From Pseudomonadota bacterium (GTDB lineage Bacteria; Pseudomonadota; Gammaproteobacteria; Burkholderiales; Burkholderiaceae_E): a stretch of 34,094 nucleotides of DNA. Made by a program: the position numbers and the translations under genes. The DNA lies in NCBI GenBank assembly GCA_023389055.1, contig JAEWFA010000043.1, positions 1 through 34,094 of the forward strand. The letters are read 5' to 3'. The notes beneath the pieces are model-generated. The model saw only the letters and a program-made list of their open reading frames with translations, was not told the origin of the DNA and searched no databases. This document shows, piece after piece, positions 8,875 to 16,398 of the stretch. Each line of letters opens with the position of its first letter. Position 1 is the stretch's first letter.

Positions 8875-9864
8875 TCAGGCCGTGCGGTGCAGCGTCTCGG
8901 ACGGAAGTTCGCCGAACATCCGGCGGTAGTCGCAGGCGAAGTGGCTCAGGTGCCAGAAGCCCCAGCGCGCGGCGACGTCCTGCACGGTGGTGCCCTGTAC
9001 GGGCGCGCGAAGCGCCCGCCGGACGCCGTTCAACCGCAATGCGCGCAGGTAAGCCACCGGGTTCAGGCGCAGCACTTCGCGAAAGCCGTACTGCAGCGTG
9101 CGCCGGCTCACGCGCAGCTCGCGGCAAAGGTCCTCGACGCTCAGCGGCTCGTCGACGTGCTCGCGCATGTACTCCTGCGCGCGACTGACCAGCGCATGGC
9201 TGCGCGTCGGGCCCGGCGCGACCACGGCTTCGTCGCCGGCGACCGCGAAGGTGTCGACGAGGCTGCGGTAGACCGCATGCTCGAGGGCTCGCCGGGTGAC
9301 CGGATGCTGCAGCTTCTGCGGGTGCCCGCAGATCGACTCGAGCGCGAGCAGCAGGAACGCGCGCAGGCGCCGCACGCGCTCGGGCGCCGGCGAGGCCACC
9401 GAGACGTCGCGCAGGTCGAGGTCGACGTCGCGCTGGTCGATCTCCAGCGCGTAGGCGCGCAGCGCGTCGATCGGCATCGACAGCCCGACGAGATCCAGCG
9501 GCGCCGGGGCGCGGAAGTCGAGATGGCGCCGGTCGCGCAGCACGATGACCGAATCCAGCCCGACCGGACGGCCGTCGAAGTAGCCCTCTCCCTGCAGCGC
9601 GATCGGCACGCCGAACATGTAGGCGCCGGGGCGGCCGGAGCCGAGTTCGTGCACCGCCTGGTTCGTCGTCTCGCGAAACAGCTGGATACCCGCGAACAAC
9701 GCCTCGCACAGGAACCCCTCGAACGGGCCCGGCGTCAGCTGCTCGTAGGTCTGGTCCCAGCCGCTCAAACGGGCGGCGTGCTCGTCCGCGTCGCACGAGC
9801 GCACGCGCGCGAACGAATAGTCGTCGCGCTGGGACTGCGTCGGGGGCCGCTCGCCGATGCACAT
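8875..9864 (-). CDS. AraC-family regulator, EutR-like
   Basis: A 329-residue transcription factor. Residues from about 30 to 200 form an N-terminal sensing region (LTPGPFEGFLCEALFAGIQLFRETTNQ-like) typical of EutR-type AraC proteins. Two helix-turn-helix motifs follow at about 228-325, seen in EPLSVEDLCRELRVSRRTLQ and VQDVAARWGFWHLSHFACDY. The family activates catabolic operons in response to small effectors such as ethanolamine plus cobalamin in EutR. Here it is divergent from the amine dehydrogenase operon, so that operon is the natural target. It also lies 58 bases upstream of the ATPase in the same direction. ATG 9864 gives the family N-terminus; the open frame continues to 10890 but would run antisense through aauB. 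Confidence 0.85.
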   Translation of the reverse strand: MCIGERPPTQSQRDDYSFARVRSCDADEHAARLSGWDQTYEQLTPGPFEGFLCEALFAGIQLFRETTNQAVHELGSGRPGAYMFGVPIALQGEGYFDGRPVGLDSVIVLRDRRHLDFRAPAPLDLVGLSMPIDALRAYALEIDQRDVDLDLRDVSVASPAPERVRRLRAFLLLALESICGHPQKLQHPVTRRALEHAVYRSLVDTFAVAGDEAVVAPGPTRSHALVSRAQEYMREHVDEPLSVEDLCRELRVSRRTLQYGFREVLRLNPVAYLRALRLNGVRRALRAPVQGTTVQDVAARWGFWHLSHFACDYRRMFGELPSETLHRTA

Positions 9865-9927
9865 CGTCGTCGCTCTCCGCCGTCGTCGACTCTCACTGCA
9901 CAGGAGCGCCGCGACTGCCCGGGACCG

Positions 9928-9942
9928 GGTCGCAAAGCGACC
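9928..9942. promoter_or_regulatory. Short perfect inverted repeat in regulator 5' region
   Basis: GGTCGC, three A, GCGACC: a six-base perfect stem with an AAA loop. It lies 64 bases upstream of the AraC-type start codon, inside the divergent region. It could be an operator or part of the leader. It has no T-run on either side, so I do not call it a terminator. Confidence 0.3.
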
Positions 9943-9960
9943 GCGGGGAGCCGATTGAAT

Positions 9961-10005
9961 CTCGTTTCGGTCCGCTTGGCAAGCGCCAATTCGCCGACTC
10001 GTTTC
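9961..10005. promoter_or_regulatory. Candidate operator between AraC gene and aau operon
   Basis: The octamer CTCGTTTC occurs at 9961-9968 and again at 9998-10005 in the same orientation. Between them sits the inverted repeat TTGGC-AAGC-GCCAA (9976-9989), with 7 and 8 bases on either side. The direct repeats start 37 bases apart, about three and a half helical turns. AraC-family proteins commonly bind direct repeats, so this is a reasonable site for the divergent EutR-like regulator. A TAGAAT at 10096-10101 could be a -10 element for aauB, but I see no matching -35, which would fit an activator-dependent promoter. Confidence 0.35.
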
Positions 10006-10146
10006 ATTTGCAACCGATTTTCGACGATGAAAGAAAGGTCGGATCCGCGGCCTCGAATTGCCGATTTCGGCTAACGGACCGCCCTCGGCCGCTTCTAGAA
10101 TCCCTGCGAGCCGACGAAGAATCGGCCGAACGAGGAGTTTCCACGC

Positions 10147-11295
10147 ATGAGACGAGTCGCTGCACGAATGCTCCCGGCGTCGCTGCTGGCCCTTGCGATC
10201 ACCGGCGCATCGGCGCAATCGTTGCCGGAGAAACAAACGGTGGTCACCCCGCCCCCGGCCGGCCCGACCCGTGCGTACCTGTCCGACATCGCGATCCAGC
10301 ACATCGTCGACGGGCGCCTGCACGTCGTCGACGTCGAAACGGCACGCTACGTCGGCCAGATCCCGCTCGCGTTCGCCGGGCAGGCGGTGCTGTCGCCCGA
10401 TCGCAAGCGCATTTACGTCTCCACCACCTATTACCCGCGCCTGTGGCGGGGGACGCGGGCCGACGTCATCGACATCTGGGACGCGCAGACGCTGTCGTAT
10501 ACCGGCGAGATTCCGATCCCCGAGCGTCGCGCGCAGGCGCTGAACTACAAGGGGCTGCTCACCGTCTCGTCCGATTCTCACTGGCTTTTCGTGCAGAACG
10601 CCACGCCGGCGAGCTCGGTGAGCATCGTCGACCTGCGCGAGAAGCGGCTCGCCAGCGAGGTTGCCAGCTCCGGCTGCTGGCTCGCGCTGCCCGTGCCGAG
10701 CGCGCCGAACCGCTTCGCGACGCTGTGCGGCGATGGCACGATGGAGACGATCACGCTCGACGAGCGCGGCGCGCTCGCCTCGCGCGCACGCAGCGAGCGC
10801 TTCTTCGATCCGGACGTCGACCCGATCTTCGTCCATGCCGAAACGATCGGCGACCGCTTCTTCTTCGTCTCCTACCTCGGCAAGGTGCACGAGGTCGATC
10901 TAGGCGCGGAAAAACCGCGCGCGGTCGGCAGCTGGTCGATGATCGGCGCCGACGACGCGAAGAAGGCGTGGCGCCCCGGCGGCTACCAGCTGTTCGCGAT
11001 ACACGCGAAGAGCGGGCGCCTGTATGCGCTGATGCACCCCGACGGCCAGGAAGGCTCGCACAAGAATCCGGCAGCGGAGATCTGGGCCTTCGACCTCGCC
11101 ACGAAGAAGCGCGTGGCGCGCATTCCGGGCCACAACGCGATCTCGCTCACTGCGATCCAGGGGGGCGCTCCGCGCCTGGTCGCGCTCGATGCGATGACGA
11201 TGGGCCTCGTGCTGATCGACGCCGGCGACAAGCCGCGAGTCGTGCAACGCATGGACGGCGTCGCCGAAGCGGGCACGCTGATCGAGATGCAGTGA
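10147..11295 (+). CDS. aauB: Aralkylamine/methylamine dehydrogenase heavy chain
   Basis: A 382-residue heavy (beta-propeller) subunit of a TTQ amine dehydrogenase, close to the usual family length. A Sec signal peptide (about residues 1-23, ending ASA) sends it to the periplasm. The family signature GGYQLFAIHAKSGRLYALMH is present near residues 278-297, followed by GSHKNPAAEIWAFDL. The subunit has no cofactor. It holds the light chain and shapes the substrate channel. Start ATG 10147 follows CGAGGAG by 9 bases. It is the first gene of a long co-directional run and shares one base with aauE (TGATG). Aromatic rather than methylamine specificity is suggested by the light chain, not by this protein. 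Confidence 0.92.
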   Translation: MRRVAARMLPASLLALAITGASAQSLPEKQTVVTPPPAGPTRAYLSDIAIQHIVDGRLHVVDVETARYVGQIPLAFAGQAVLSPDRKRIYVSTTYYPRLWRGTRADVIDIWDAQTLSYTGEIPIPERRAQALNYKGLLTVSSDSHWLFVQNATPASSVSIVDLREKRLASEVASSGCWLALPVPSAPNRFATLCGDGTMETITLDERGALASRARSERFFDPDVDPIFVHAETIGDRFFFVSYLGKVHEVDLGAEKPRAVGSWSMIGADDAKKAWRPGGYQLFAIHAKSGRLYALMHPDGQEGSHKNPAAEIWAFDLATKKRVARIPGHNAISLTAIQGGAPRLVALDAMTMGLVLIDAGDKPRVVQRMDGVAEAGTLIEMQ

Positions 11296-11867
11296 TGGCG
11301 GGGTTCGCGCTCGATCCCGTGCTCGGCCACGCGATTGCCGGTGCTGTCGCGCTGGTGCTTGCGGTCGGCGCGTGGGCCAAGATCGCCGACCTCGAAGCGT
11401 TCGCCTTCGCCGTCGAGCGCTACCGGCTGCTGCCTTCGACGGGCGCGCGGCTCGTGGGTCTCGCGCTGCCCTTCGTCGAGGCCGGCGCCGCCGTGCTGCT
11501 CGTCGCACCGGCCACCCGCGTGCCCGGAGCGATGCTCGCCTCGGCACTGATCGCGCTCGTCACCGGCGCCGTCGTCGTCAACCTGCTGCGCGGGCGCACC
11601 GACATCGACTGCGGCTGCGGCGGTCCCGGCCAGCGGCAGACGCTGTCGTGGCGCCTGCCCGCGCGCAACGCCGCACTGCTCGCCGCATGCGCGCTCGCCG
11701 CCGCGCCGCTCGCGCCTCGCGCGCTCGTCTGGCTCGATGCCTTCACCGCGACTTTCGCCGCCGCAGCGTTGTGGTTCGTCTACGCCGCCGCCGACGAGTT
11801 GCTGTCCGACCCGCAGCGCCTGTCGCCGCAGGCGAACCGACTGCCCTCGCCGGGAACCCGCCGATGA
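11295..11867 (+). CDS. aauE: MauE/AauE membrane maturation protein
   Basis: A 190-residue membrane protein of the MauE/DoxX-like family with about four to five helices. The conserved DIDCGCGG motif (Cys106, Cys108) follows the third helix. In mau clusters MauE works with MauD to form the many disulfides of the light subunit; without them the light chain is degraded. The start overlaps aauB by one base and the end overlaps aauD by four bases, so the four aau genes appear translationally coupled. Confidence 0.9.
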   Translation: MAGFALDPVLGHAIAGAVALVLAVGAWAKIADLEAFAFAVERYRLLPSTGARLVGLALPFVEAGAAVLLVAPATRVPGAMLASALIALVTGAVVVNLLRGRTDIDCGCGGPGQRQTLSWRLPARNAALLAACALAAAPLAPRALVWLDAFTATFAAAALWFVYAAADELLSDPQRLSPQANRLPSPGTRR

Positions 11868-12487
11868 CCGAAGCCCTGATCGTCTCGAACCTCGTCCTGT
11901 GGGTGGCGGTGCTCGCGCTGCTTGCCACCGTGTACGCGCTCGCGCGGCAGATCGGCGTGCTCTACGAGCGCATCGCACCGATGGGCGCGCTGATGATCGA
12001 CGCCGGGCCGAAGGTGGGCGACGCCGCGCCGGCGCTCGAGTTGCACACGCTCGACGGGCGCGCATTCGCCACCGGCGGCGCCCGCGAGAAGAGCCTGCTG
12101 CTGTTCTTCCTGTCGCCGACCTGCCCGGTGTGCAAGAAGCTGCTGCCGATCCTGCAACGCATCGCCTCCGACGAACGAAGCTGGCTCGAGCTCGCCTTCG
12201 CCAGCGACGGCGAGCACGACGAGCACGAGGCGTTCCGCGCGCGCGCCGGCCTGGCCGCCTTCCCCTACGTGCTGTCCACCGAGCTCGGCATGTCCTACCG
12301 GATCGGAAAGCTGCCTTACGCGGTGCTGGTCGACGAGGCCGGACGCGTTCGCGCCAAGGGACTCGTGAACTCGCGCGAGCAGCTCGAGAGCCTGTTCACG
12401 GCGCGCGAGCTCGGCGTTGCGTCGGTCCAGGAATTTCTCGGCGACCGCGGCGAAACGATGCAGACGATGGAGGCGAGCAGGACATGA
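11864..12487 (+). CDS. aauD: MauD/AauD thioredoxin-like disulfide protein
   Basis: A 207-residue protein with one N-terminal membrane anchor (about residues 5-28) and a periplasmic thioredoxin-like domain (about 45-180). The active-site motif is CPVC (Cys87-Cys90) in FFLSPTCPVCKKLLP. The cis-Pro loop is seen in KLPYAVLVD. It probably catalyses disulfide formation or isomerisation in the cysteine-rich light chain together with AauE. Start ATG 11864 overlaps the aauE stop (ATGA), and the stop overlaps aauA. Confidence 0.92.
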   Translation: MTEALIVSNLVLWVAVLALLATVYALARQIGVLYERIAPMGALMIDAGPKVGDAAPALELHTLDGRAFATGGAREKSLLLFFLSPTCPVCKKLLPILQRIASDERSWLELAFASDGEHDEHEAFRARAGLAAFPYVLSTELGMSYRIGKLPYAVLVDEAGRVRAKGLVNSREQLESLFTARELGVASVQEFLGDRGETMQTMEASRT

Positions 12488-13026
12488 ACTGGTTCGATGC
12501 CGCATTCGAGCGATCGACGCGCGCCGCCGCGCGCCGCACCTCGCGACGCTCGGCGATCGCGCACCTGGGGCGGCTGCTCGTCGGCGCATCGGTTGCCCTG
12601 CCCGTGCTGCCCTTCGACCGCAGCGCACACGCGGCCAAGGGGCACGGCGGCGGCGCCGCGAAAGGCGCCAAGACCGTACAGACCGACGACAAGCAGTGCG
12701 ACTACTGGAAATACTGTGCCGTCGACGGCTTCCTGTGCTCGTGCTGCGGCGGCACCGTCAATGCGTGTCCGCCGGGCACCGAACCTTCGAAGGTCTCGTG
12801 GATCGGCACCTGCCGCAATCCGACCGACGGCAAGGATTACCTCGTCAGCTACTTCGACTGCTGCGGCAAGAGCGCCTGCGGCCGCTGCCTGTGCAACACG
12901 AACCTCGGCGAGCGCCCGGCGTACCGCATCACGCTGCACAACGACATCAACTGGTGCATGGGCAGCACCAGCACGATGTTCCATTGCACCGCGTCGCTGC
13001 TGATCGGCGTCGCCGAGAAATCCTGA
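12484..13026 (+). CDS. aauA: TTQ amine dehydrogenase light chain, aromatic-amine type
   Basis: A 180-residue catalytic light-chain precursor. By alignment with Paracoccus methylamine dehydrogenase, Trp106 (in VSWIGTC) and Trp157 (in NDINWCMG) form the tryptophan tryptophylquinone. Asp125 (FDCC) is the base and Asp81 (VDG) the cofactor-maturation Asp. The leader has a twin-arginine motif (TSRRSAIAHLG, about residues 19-29), so export is by Tat. It has 14 cysteines from residue 72 on, against 12 in methylamine dehydrogenase. The extra Cys88 and Cys132 and the string DGFLCSCCGGT match the Alcaligenes aromatic amine dehydrogenase as I remember it. It deaminates a primary amine to aldehyde and ammonia in the periplasm. 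Confidence 0.94.
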   Translation: MNWFDAAFERSTRAAARRTSRRSAIAHLGRLLVGASVALPVLPFDRSAHAAKGHGGGAAKGAKTVQTDDKQCDYWKYCAVDGFLCSCCGGTVNACPPGTEPSKVSWIGTCRNPTDGKDYLVSYFDCCGKSACGRCLCNTNLGERPAYRITLHNDINWCMGSTSTMFHCTASLLIGVAEKS

Positions 13027-13039
13027 ACCGGGAGGAGAC

Positions 13040-14404
13040 ATGAAGACCAGCACCACCCTGTGCGCGGCGCTTGCGCTGGCGTTCGCCTGCAGCAGCGCCA
13101 CCGCAGCCGTTCCCGAAGCCGAGGCGGCGCGCCTGGGCAAGGACCTCACTCCGATGGGTGCCGAGAAGGCCGGCAACAAGGACGGAACGATTCCCGCGTG
13201 GGACGGCGGCATCACGAAGGCGCCGGCCGGATGGAAACTTACCGATCCGCGCGTCGACCCGTACAAGGACGACAAGCCGCTGTTCTCGATCGACGCGTCG
13301 AACGTCGACAAGTACAAGGACAAGCTGTCGGAAGGCCAGCAGACGCTGATCCGCACGCTGGCCGGCTACCGGATGGACGTCTACCCGACCCGCCGCTCGT
13401 GCGGTTATTCGGACGAGATCTACCAGCGCACCGCGCAGAACGCACGCGTGGCCAAGCTCGCCGAAGGCGGCTGGCAGCTCGAGAACGCGGTCGGCCGCGG
13501 CGCCCTGTTTCCGATTCCGAAGAACGGCGCCGAAGCGGTGTGGAACCACAAGCTGCGCTACCAGGGCGAAGGCCGCGTCGAGCACTACTCGACGCTGTTT
13601 TCCAGCAAGGGCGGCGACTTCACGCAGCTCGCGCAGAACCAGTGGGTGGTCTTCCCGCTGCACGACCAGGCGACCAAGAGCTTCGAGGACGTCAACAAGA
13701 GCGAGGCGAAGATCCTCAACGAGGTGGTGTCTCCCGCCGCGCGCGCGGGCGAGATGATCCTCGTGCACTGGTTCATGGACCGAGGCTCGGACGCCTGGCT
13801 GTATTTCCCCGGACAGCGCCGCGTGCGCCGCGCACCGTCGTTCGCCTACGACAACCCGGTGCCGGGCTACGAGAACCTGGAGACGGTCGACCAGTATCCG
13901 ATGTACGCCGGGGCGATGGACCGATACGACTGGAAGCTCGTCGGCAAGAAGGAGCTTTACATCCCGTACAACAGCTGGAAGCTGATCGACAAGAGCCGCA
14001 AGTACAAGGACATCTACCTGCCCGACTACGTCAACCGCGACCTGATGCGCTACGAACTGCACCGCGTCTGGGTCGTCGAGGCGACGCTGAAGGAAGGCAT
14101 GCGCCACATCTTCCCGCGCCGCGTGATGTTCATCGACGAGGACAGCTGGGCGCTGCTGCTCACCGACCTGTACGACGCGCAGGGCAAGGTCTGGCGCGTG
14201 CAGGAAGCGAGCCTGTGGGTGGCGCCGGAAATCCCGGCCTGCGTGAGCCAGGAATTCGTCGGCTACGACCTGAACGTCGGGCGCTACATCGCCGAGACGG
14301 CCACGCAGGAACATCCGCCCACCGACTGGCTCGCCGGGCGCGAAGGCCGCATCAACCCGAACATGTTCAGCCCCGACGAGCTGCGCCGTCGCGGCGAGCG
14401 CTGA
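13040..14404 (+). CDS. DUF1329 periplasmic/outer-membrane-linked protein
   Basis: A 454-residue DUF1329 protein with a Sec signal peptide (about residues 1-22). Family features are the N-terminal LGKDLTPMGAEKAGNKDGTIPAW region and a C-terminal half rich in aromatic beta-strand patterns (WLYFPGQRRVRRAP, YNSWKLIDKSRKYKD). DUF1329 resembles LolA/LolB-type lipoprotein carriers and is often found next to DUF1302 and RND exporter genes. GGGAGGAG sits just before ATG 13040, 13 bases after aauA. The function is unknown. The context suggests handling of a hydrophobic molecule at the outer membrane. Confidence 0.85.
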   Translation: MKTSTTLCAALALAFACSSATAAVPEAEAARLGKDLTPMGAEKAGNKDGTIPAWDGGITKAPAGWKLTDPRVDPYKDDKPLFSIDASNVDKYKDKLSEGQQTLIRTLAGYRMDVYPTRRSCGYSDEIYQRTAQNARVAKLAEGGWQLENAVGRGALFPIPKNGAEAVWNHKLRYQGEGRVEHYSTLFSSKGGDFTQLAQNQWVVFPLHDQATKSFEDVNKSEAKILNEVVSPAARAGEMILVHWFMDRGSDAWLYFPGQRRVRRAPSFAYDNPVPGYENLETVDQYPMYAGAMDRYDWKLVGKKELYIPYNSWKLIDKSRKYKDIYLPDYVNRDLMRYELHRVWVVEATLKEGMRHIFPRRVMFIDEDSWALLLTDLYDAQGKVWRVQEASLWVAPEIPACVSQEFVGYDLNVGRYIAETATQEHPPTDWLAGREGRINPNMFSPDELRRRGER

Positions 14405-14444
14405 ACTCGACGCCTCACGGATCCTTCACGCGGATGAACGCAAC

Positions 14445-14459
14445 GCCGGCGCCGCCGGC
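14445..14459. other. Intercistronic GC hairpin
   Basis: GCCGGC-GCC-GCCGGC gives a six-pair GC stem with a three-base loop. It lies in the 85-base gap between the DUF1329 and DUF1302 genes, the largest gap in the 16.6-kb run. There is no T-tract, so it is more likely an mRNA processing or stability element than a terminator, or chance in GC-rich DNA. Confidence 0.25.
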
Positions 14460-14489
14460 AGCAGATCGAAGAACGGGGAGAACGCTGCG

Positions 14490-16373
14490 ATGACGAAGAA
14501 GAACGCACGGGCCGCGACGGCGCGGCCCGCGATCGGGGAGCGCTCGACGCTCCGTCCCGCGCCCACCGCGCGTGCGGTGGCGGTTGCGCTCGCGGCGCTG
14601 GCTACCGGCCTGGCCGGCACGCCGGCGCACGCATTCAAGATCCAGGGCGACGCAGTGCAGGGGAGCTTCGACTCGACCGTGTCGTTCGGTTTCATCAAGC
14701 GGATGCAGAAGACCGACCGCAGCCTCATCAGCAACGACAACGGCGGCGACGTTCCGACGACGAGCCAGCTCGAGCGGCGGATGCAGTCGTTCTACGGCGC
14801 CGGGAACGCGTTCGCGAATCCCGACTTCAACTATCTGCAGGCCGACGACGGCAACCTGAACTACGACAAGGGCGACATCGTCTCGGCGGCGCTCAAGGGA
14901 ACGCACGAGCTCGTGCTGCACTTCCCGAACAAGTGGAGCGGGATGCTGCGCGCCACCTGGTTCAAGGACTGGAAAGTCGACGACACCGATCGCATGCCGC
15001 TCGATCCGGCGGCGCGCTCGGCCGCCGTCGACCAGTTCACCTGGCTGGACGCCTGGGTCGCCAAGGAGTTCGAGATCGCGGGTCGTCCCGCAAAGGTGAA
15101 GTTCGGCAACCAGGTGATCAGCTGGGGCGAGGACATCTTCATCTACGGCGGCGTGAACGTCACCAACGCGATCAACCTGCAGACCGCCCACACGCCCGGC
15201 ATGCAGCTGAAGGAGATCTTCCGGCCGGCGCCGATGGTCTCGCTGAACGCGAACGTCGCCGAAGGCCTGAGCGTCGAGGGCTACTACCAGTTCCGCTGGA
15301 ACGCTTTCAAGTTCGACCCGGTCGGAACCTTCTTCTCGGTCACCGACGTCATCGGCAAGGGCGGACGCAACGCGTTCATCAACTCGACGACGCTCGGGCT
15401 GCCGCCGGGCACCGTCGGCGACATCGGCACGATCAACCCGACGACCGGGCAGCGCTTCACGCTGGACGAGCTCGCCGCCGGCACTGCCACGATCCCGGTG
15501 GCCGGCGCACCGCTGCCGACGCTCGTCTTCCCGATGCAGACGAACGAGCCGAAGGACTCCGGACAGTTCGGCCTGGCAACGCGCTGGTTGCCGCAGGACT
15601 CCGAGACCGAGTACGGGCTGTACTGGATCCGCTACCACGACAAGCTGCCCTTCGTCGGCTTCAACTTCGATCCTGCCGTGCACGCGACGAACGTCGCCGG
15701 CCTCGGCTACTTCGTCGACTACGGCGAGAGCCGCAACGTGTTCGGCATCTCGGCGAACACGCGCGTGGGCGACTGGGCGGTCGGCATGGAGCTGTCGTAT
15801 CGGCCGAAGGACAGCGTCGGCATCGACGCGACGGTGCCGCTGGTGGGCAAGTACTCGGTGTTCGAATTTCCCGGCAAGACGGTGCGCGGCTTCGTCACCG
15901 AGAAGAAGTGGCAGGCGCACCTCACCGGCTTCAAGCTGCTCGCGCCCAACGACATGGGCGGCATGATCGGCAAGCTCGGCGCCGAAGAAGGCTACTTCCT
16001 CGGCGAGGTGGCGGTCGCGCACTATCCCGGCCTGGACCGTTCGGGTCGCATCCCCTACCTGCTCACCGACTACTCGCTGCCCGACAAGACCTCGGCCGGA
16101 CTCGTCTTCTCCACCGGCCTGACCTACGCCAACGTCGGCGACAGCGGCTGGAACATGCTGCCGCAACTGGACGTCGCCTGGGACTTCCACGGCACCTCGC
16201 CGAACGCGGTTCCCTTCATCGAAGGGCGCAAGGCGACGACGATTTCGCTGAACTTCAACCGGCGAGACAAATGGAAGGCCGGCATCGGCTACACCCGCTT
16301 CTGGGGCGGCGGGGGCAACAACCTGATGAAGGACCGCGACTTCCTGTCGCTGGTCACGTCGGTGTCGTTCTGA
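14490..16373 (+). CDS. DUF1302 outer-membrane beta-barrel-like protein
   Basis: A 627-residue DUF1302 protein. It has an unusually long N-terminal leader, with the hydrophobic core at about residues 29-46 and cleavage likely after AHA (48). The mature part has alternating aromatic strands, and its penultimate region plus final SLVTSVSF ends in Phe, as in outer-membrane barrels. The family resembles porins. GGGGAG lies 9 bases before ATG 14490. It is expected in the outer membrane as the pore partner of the downstream RND exporter and the DUF1329 protein. A later start is possible because the first 25 residues are not typical of a signal peptide. Confidence 0.85.
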   Translation: MTKKNARAATARPAIGERSTLRPAPTARAVAVALAALATGLAGTPAHAFKIQGDAVQGSFDSTVSFGFIKRMQKTDRSLISNDNGGDVPTTSQLERRMQSFYGAGNAFANPDFNYLQADDGNLNYDKGDIVSAALKGTHELVLHFPNKWSGMLRATWFKDWKVDDTDRMPLDPAARSAAVDQFTWLDAWVAKEFEIAGRPAKVKFGNQVISWGEDIFIYGGVNVTNAINLQTAHTPGMQLKEIFRPAPMVSLNANVAEGLSVEGYYQFRWNAFKFDPVGTFFSVTDVIGKGGRNAFINSTTLGLPPGTVGDIGTINPTTGQRFTLDELAAGTATIPVAGAPLPTLVFPMQTNEPKDSGQFGLATRWLPQDSETEYGLYWIRYHDKLPFVGFNFDPAVHATNVAGLGYFVDYGESRNVFGISANTRVGDWAVGMELSYRPKDSVGIDATVPLVGKYSVFEFPGKTVRGFVTEKKWQAHLTGFKLLAPNDMGGMIGKLGAEEGYFLGEVAVAHYPGLDRSGRIPYLLTDYSLPDKTSAGLVFSTGLTYANVGDSGWNMLPQLDVAWDFHGTSPNAVPFIEGRKATTISLNFNRRDKWKAGIGYTRFWGGGGNNLMKDRDFLSLVTSVSF

Positions 16374-16398
16374 AGCCGTACCTTCGAGGTGTCACCCG

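Noticed and set aside
6096..9188. Very long plus-strand open frame opposite the P-type ATPase (over 1000 codons)
   Set aside because: It is Arg/His/Asp-rich without domains and mirrors the codon pattern of the ATPase in GC-rich DNA; the minus-strand product has every P-type motif.
9977..9995. TGGCAAG sequence resembling a sigma-54 -24 element
   Set aside because: The -12 part does not match (AATT instead of TTGC), and the TGGC is explained by the TTGGC/GCCAA inverted repeat.
9865..10890. In-phase upstream extension of the AraC-type gene to 671 codons
   Set aside because: It would run antisense through aauB and the control region; ATG 9864 gives the normal family N-terminus.
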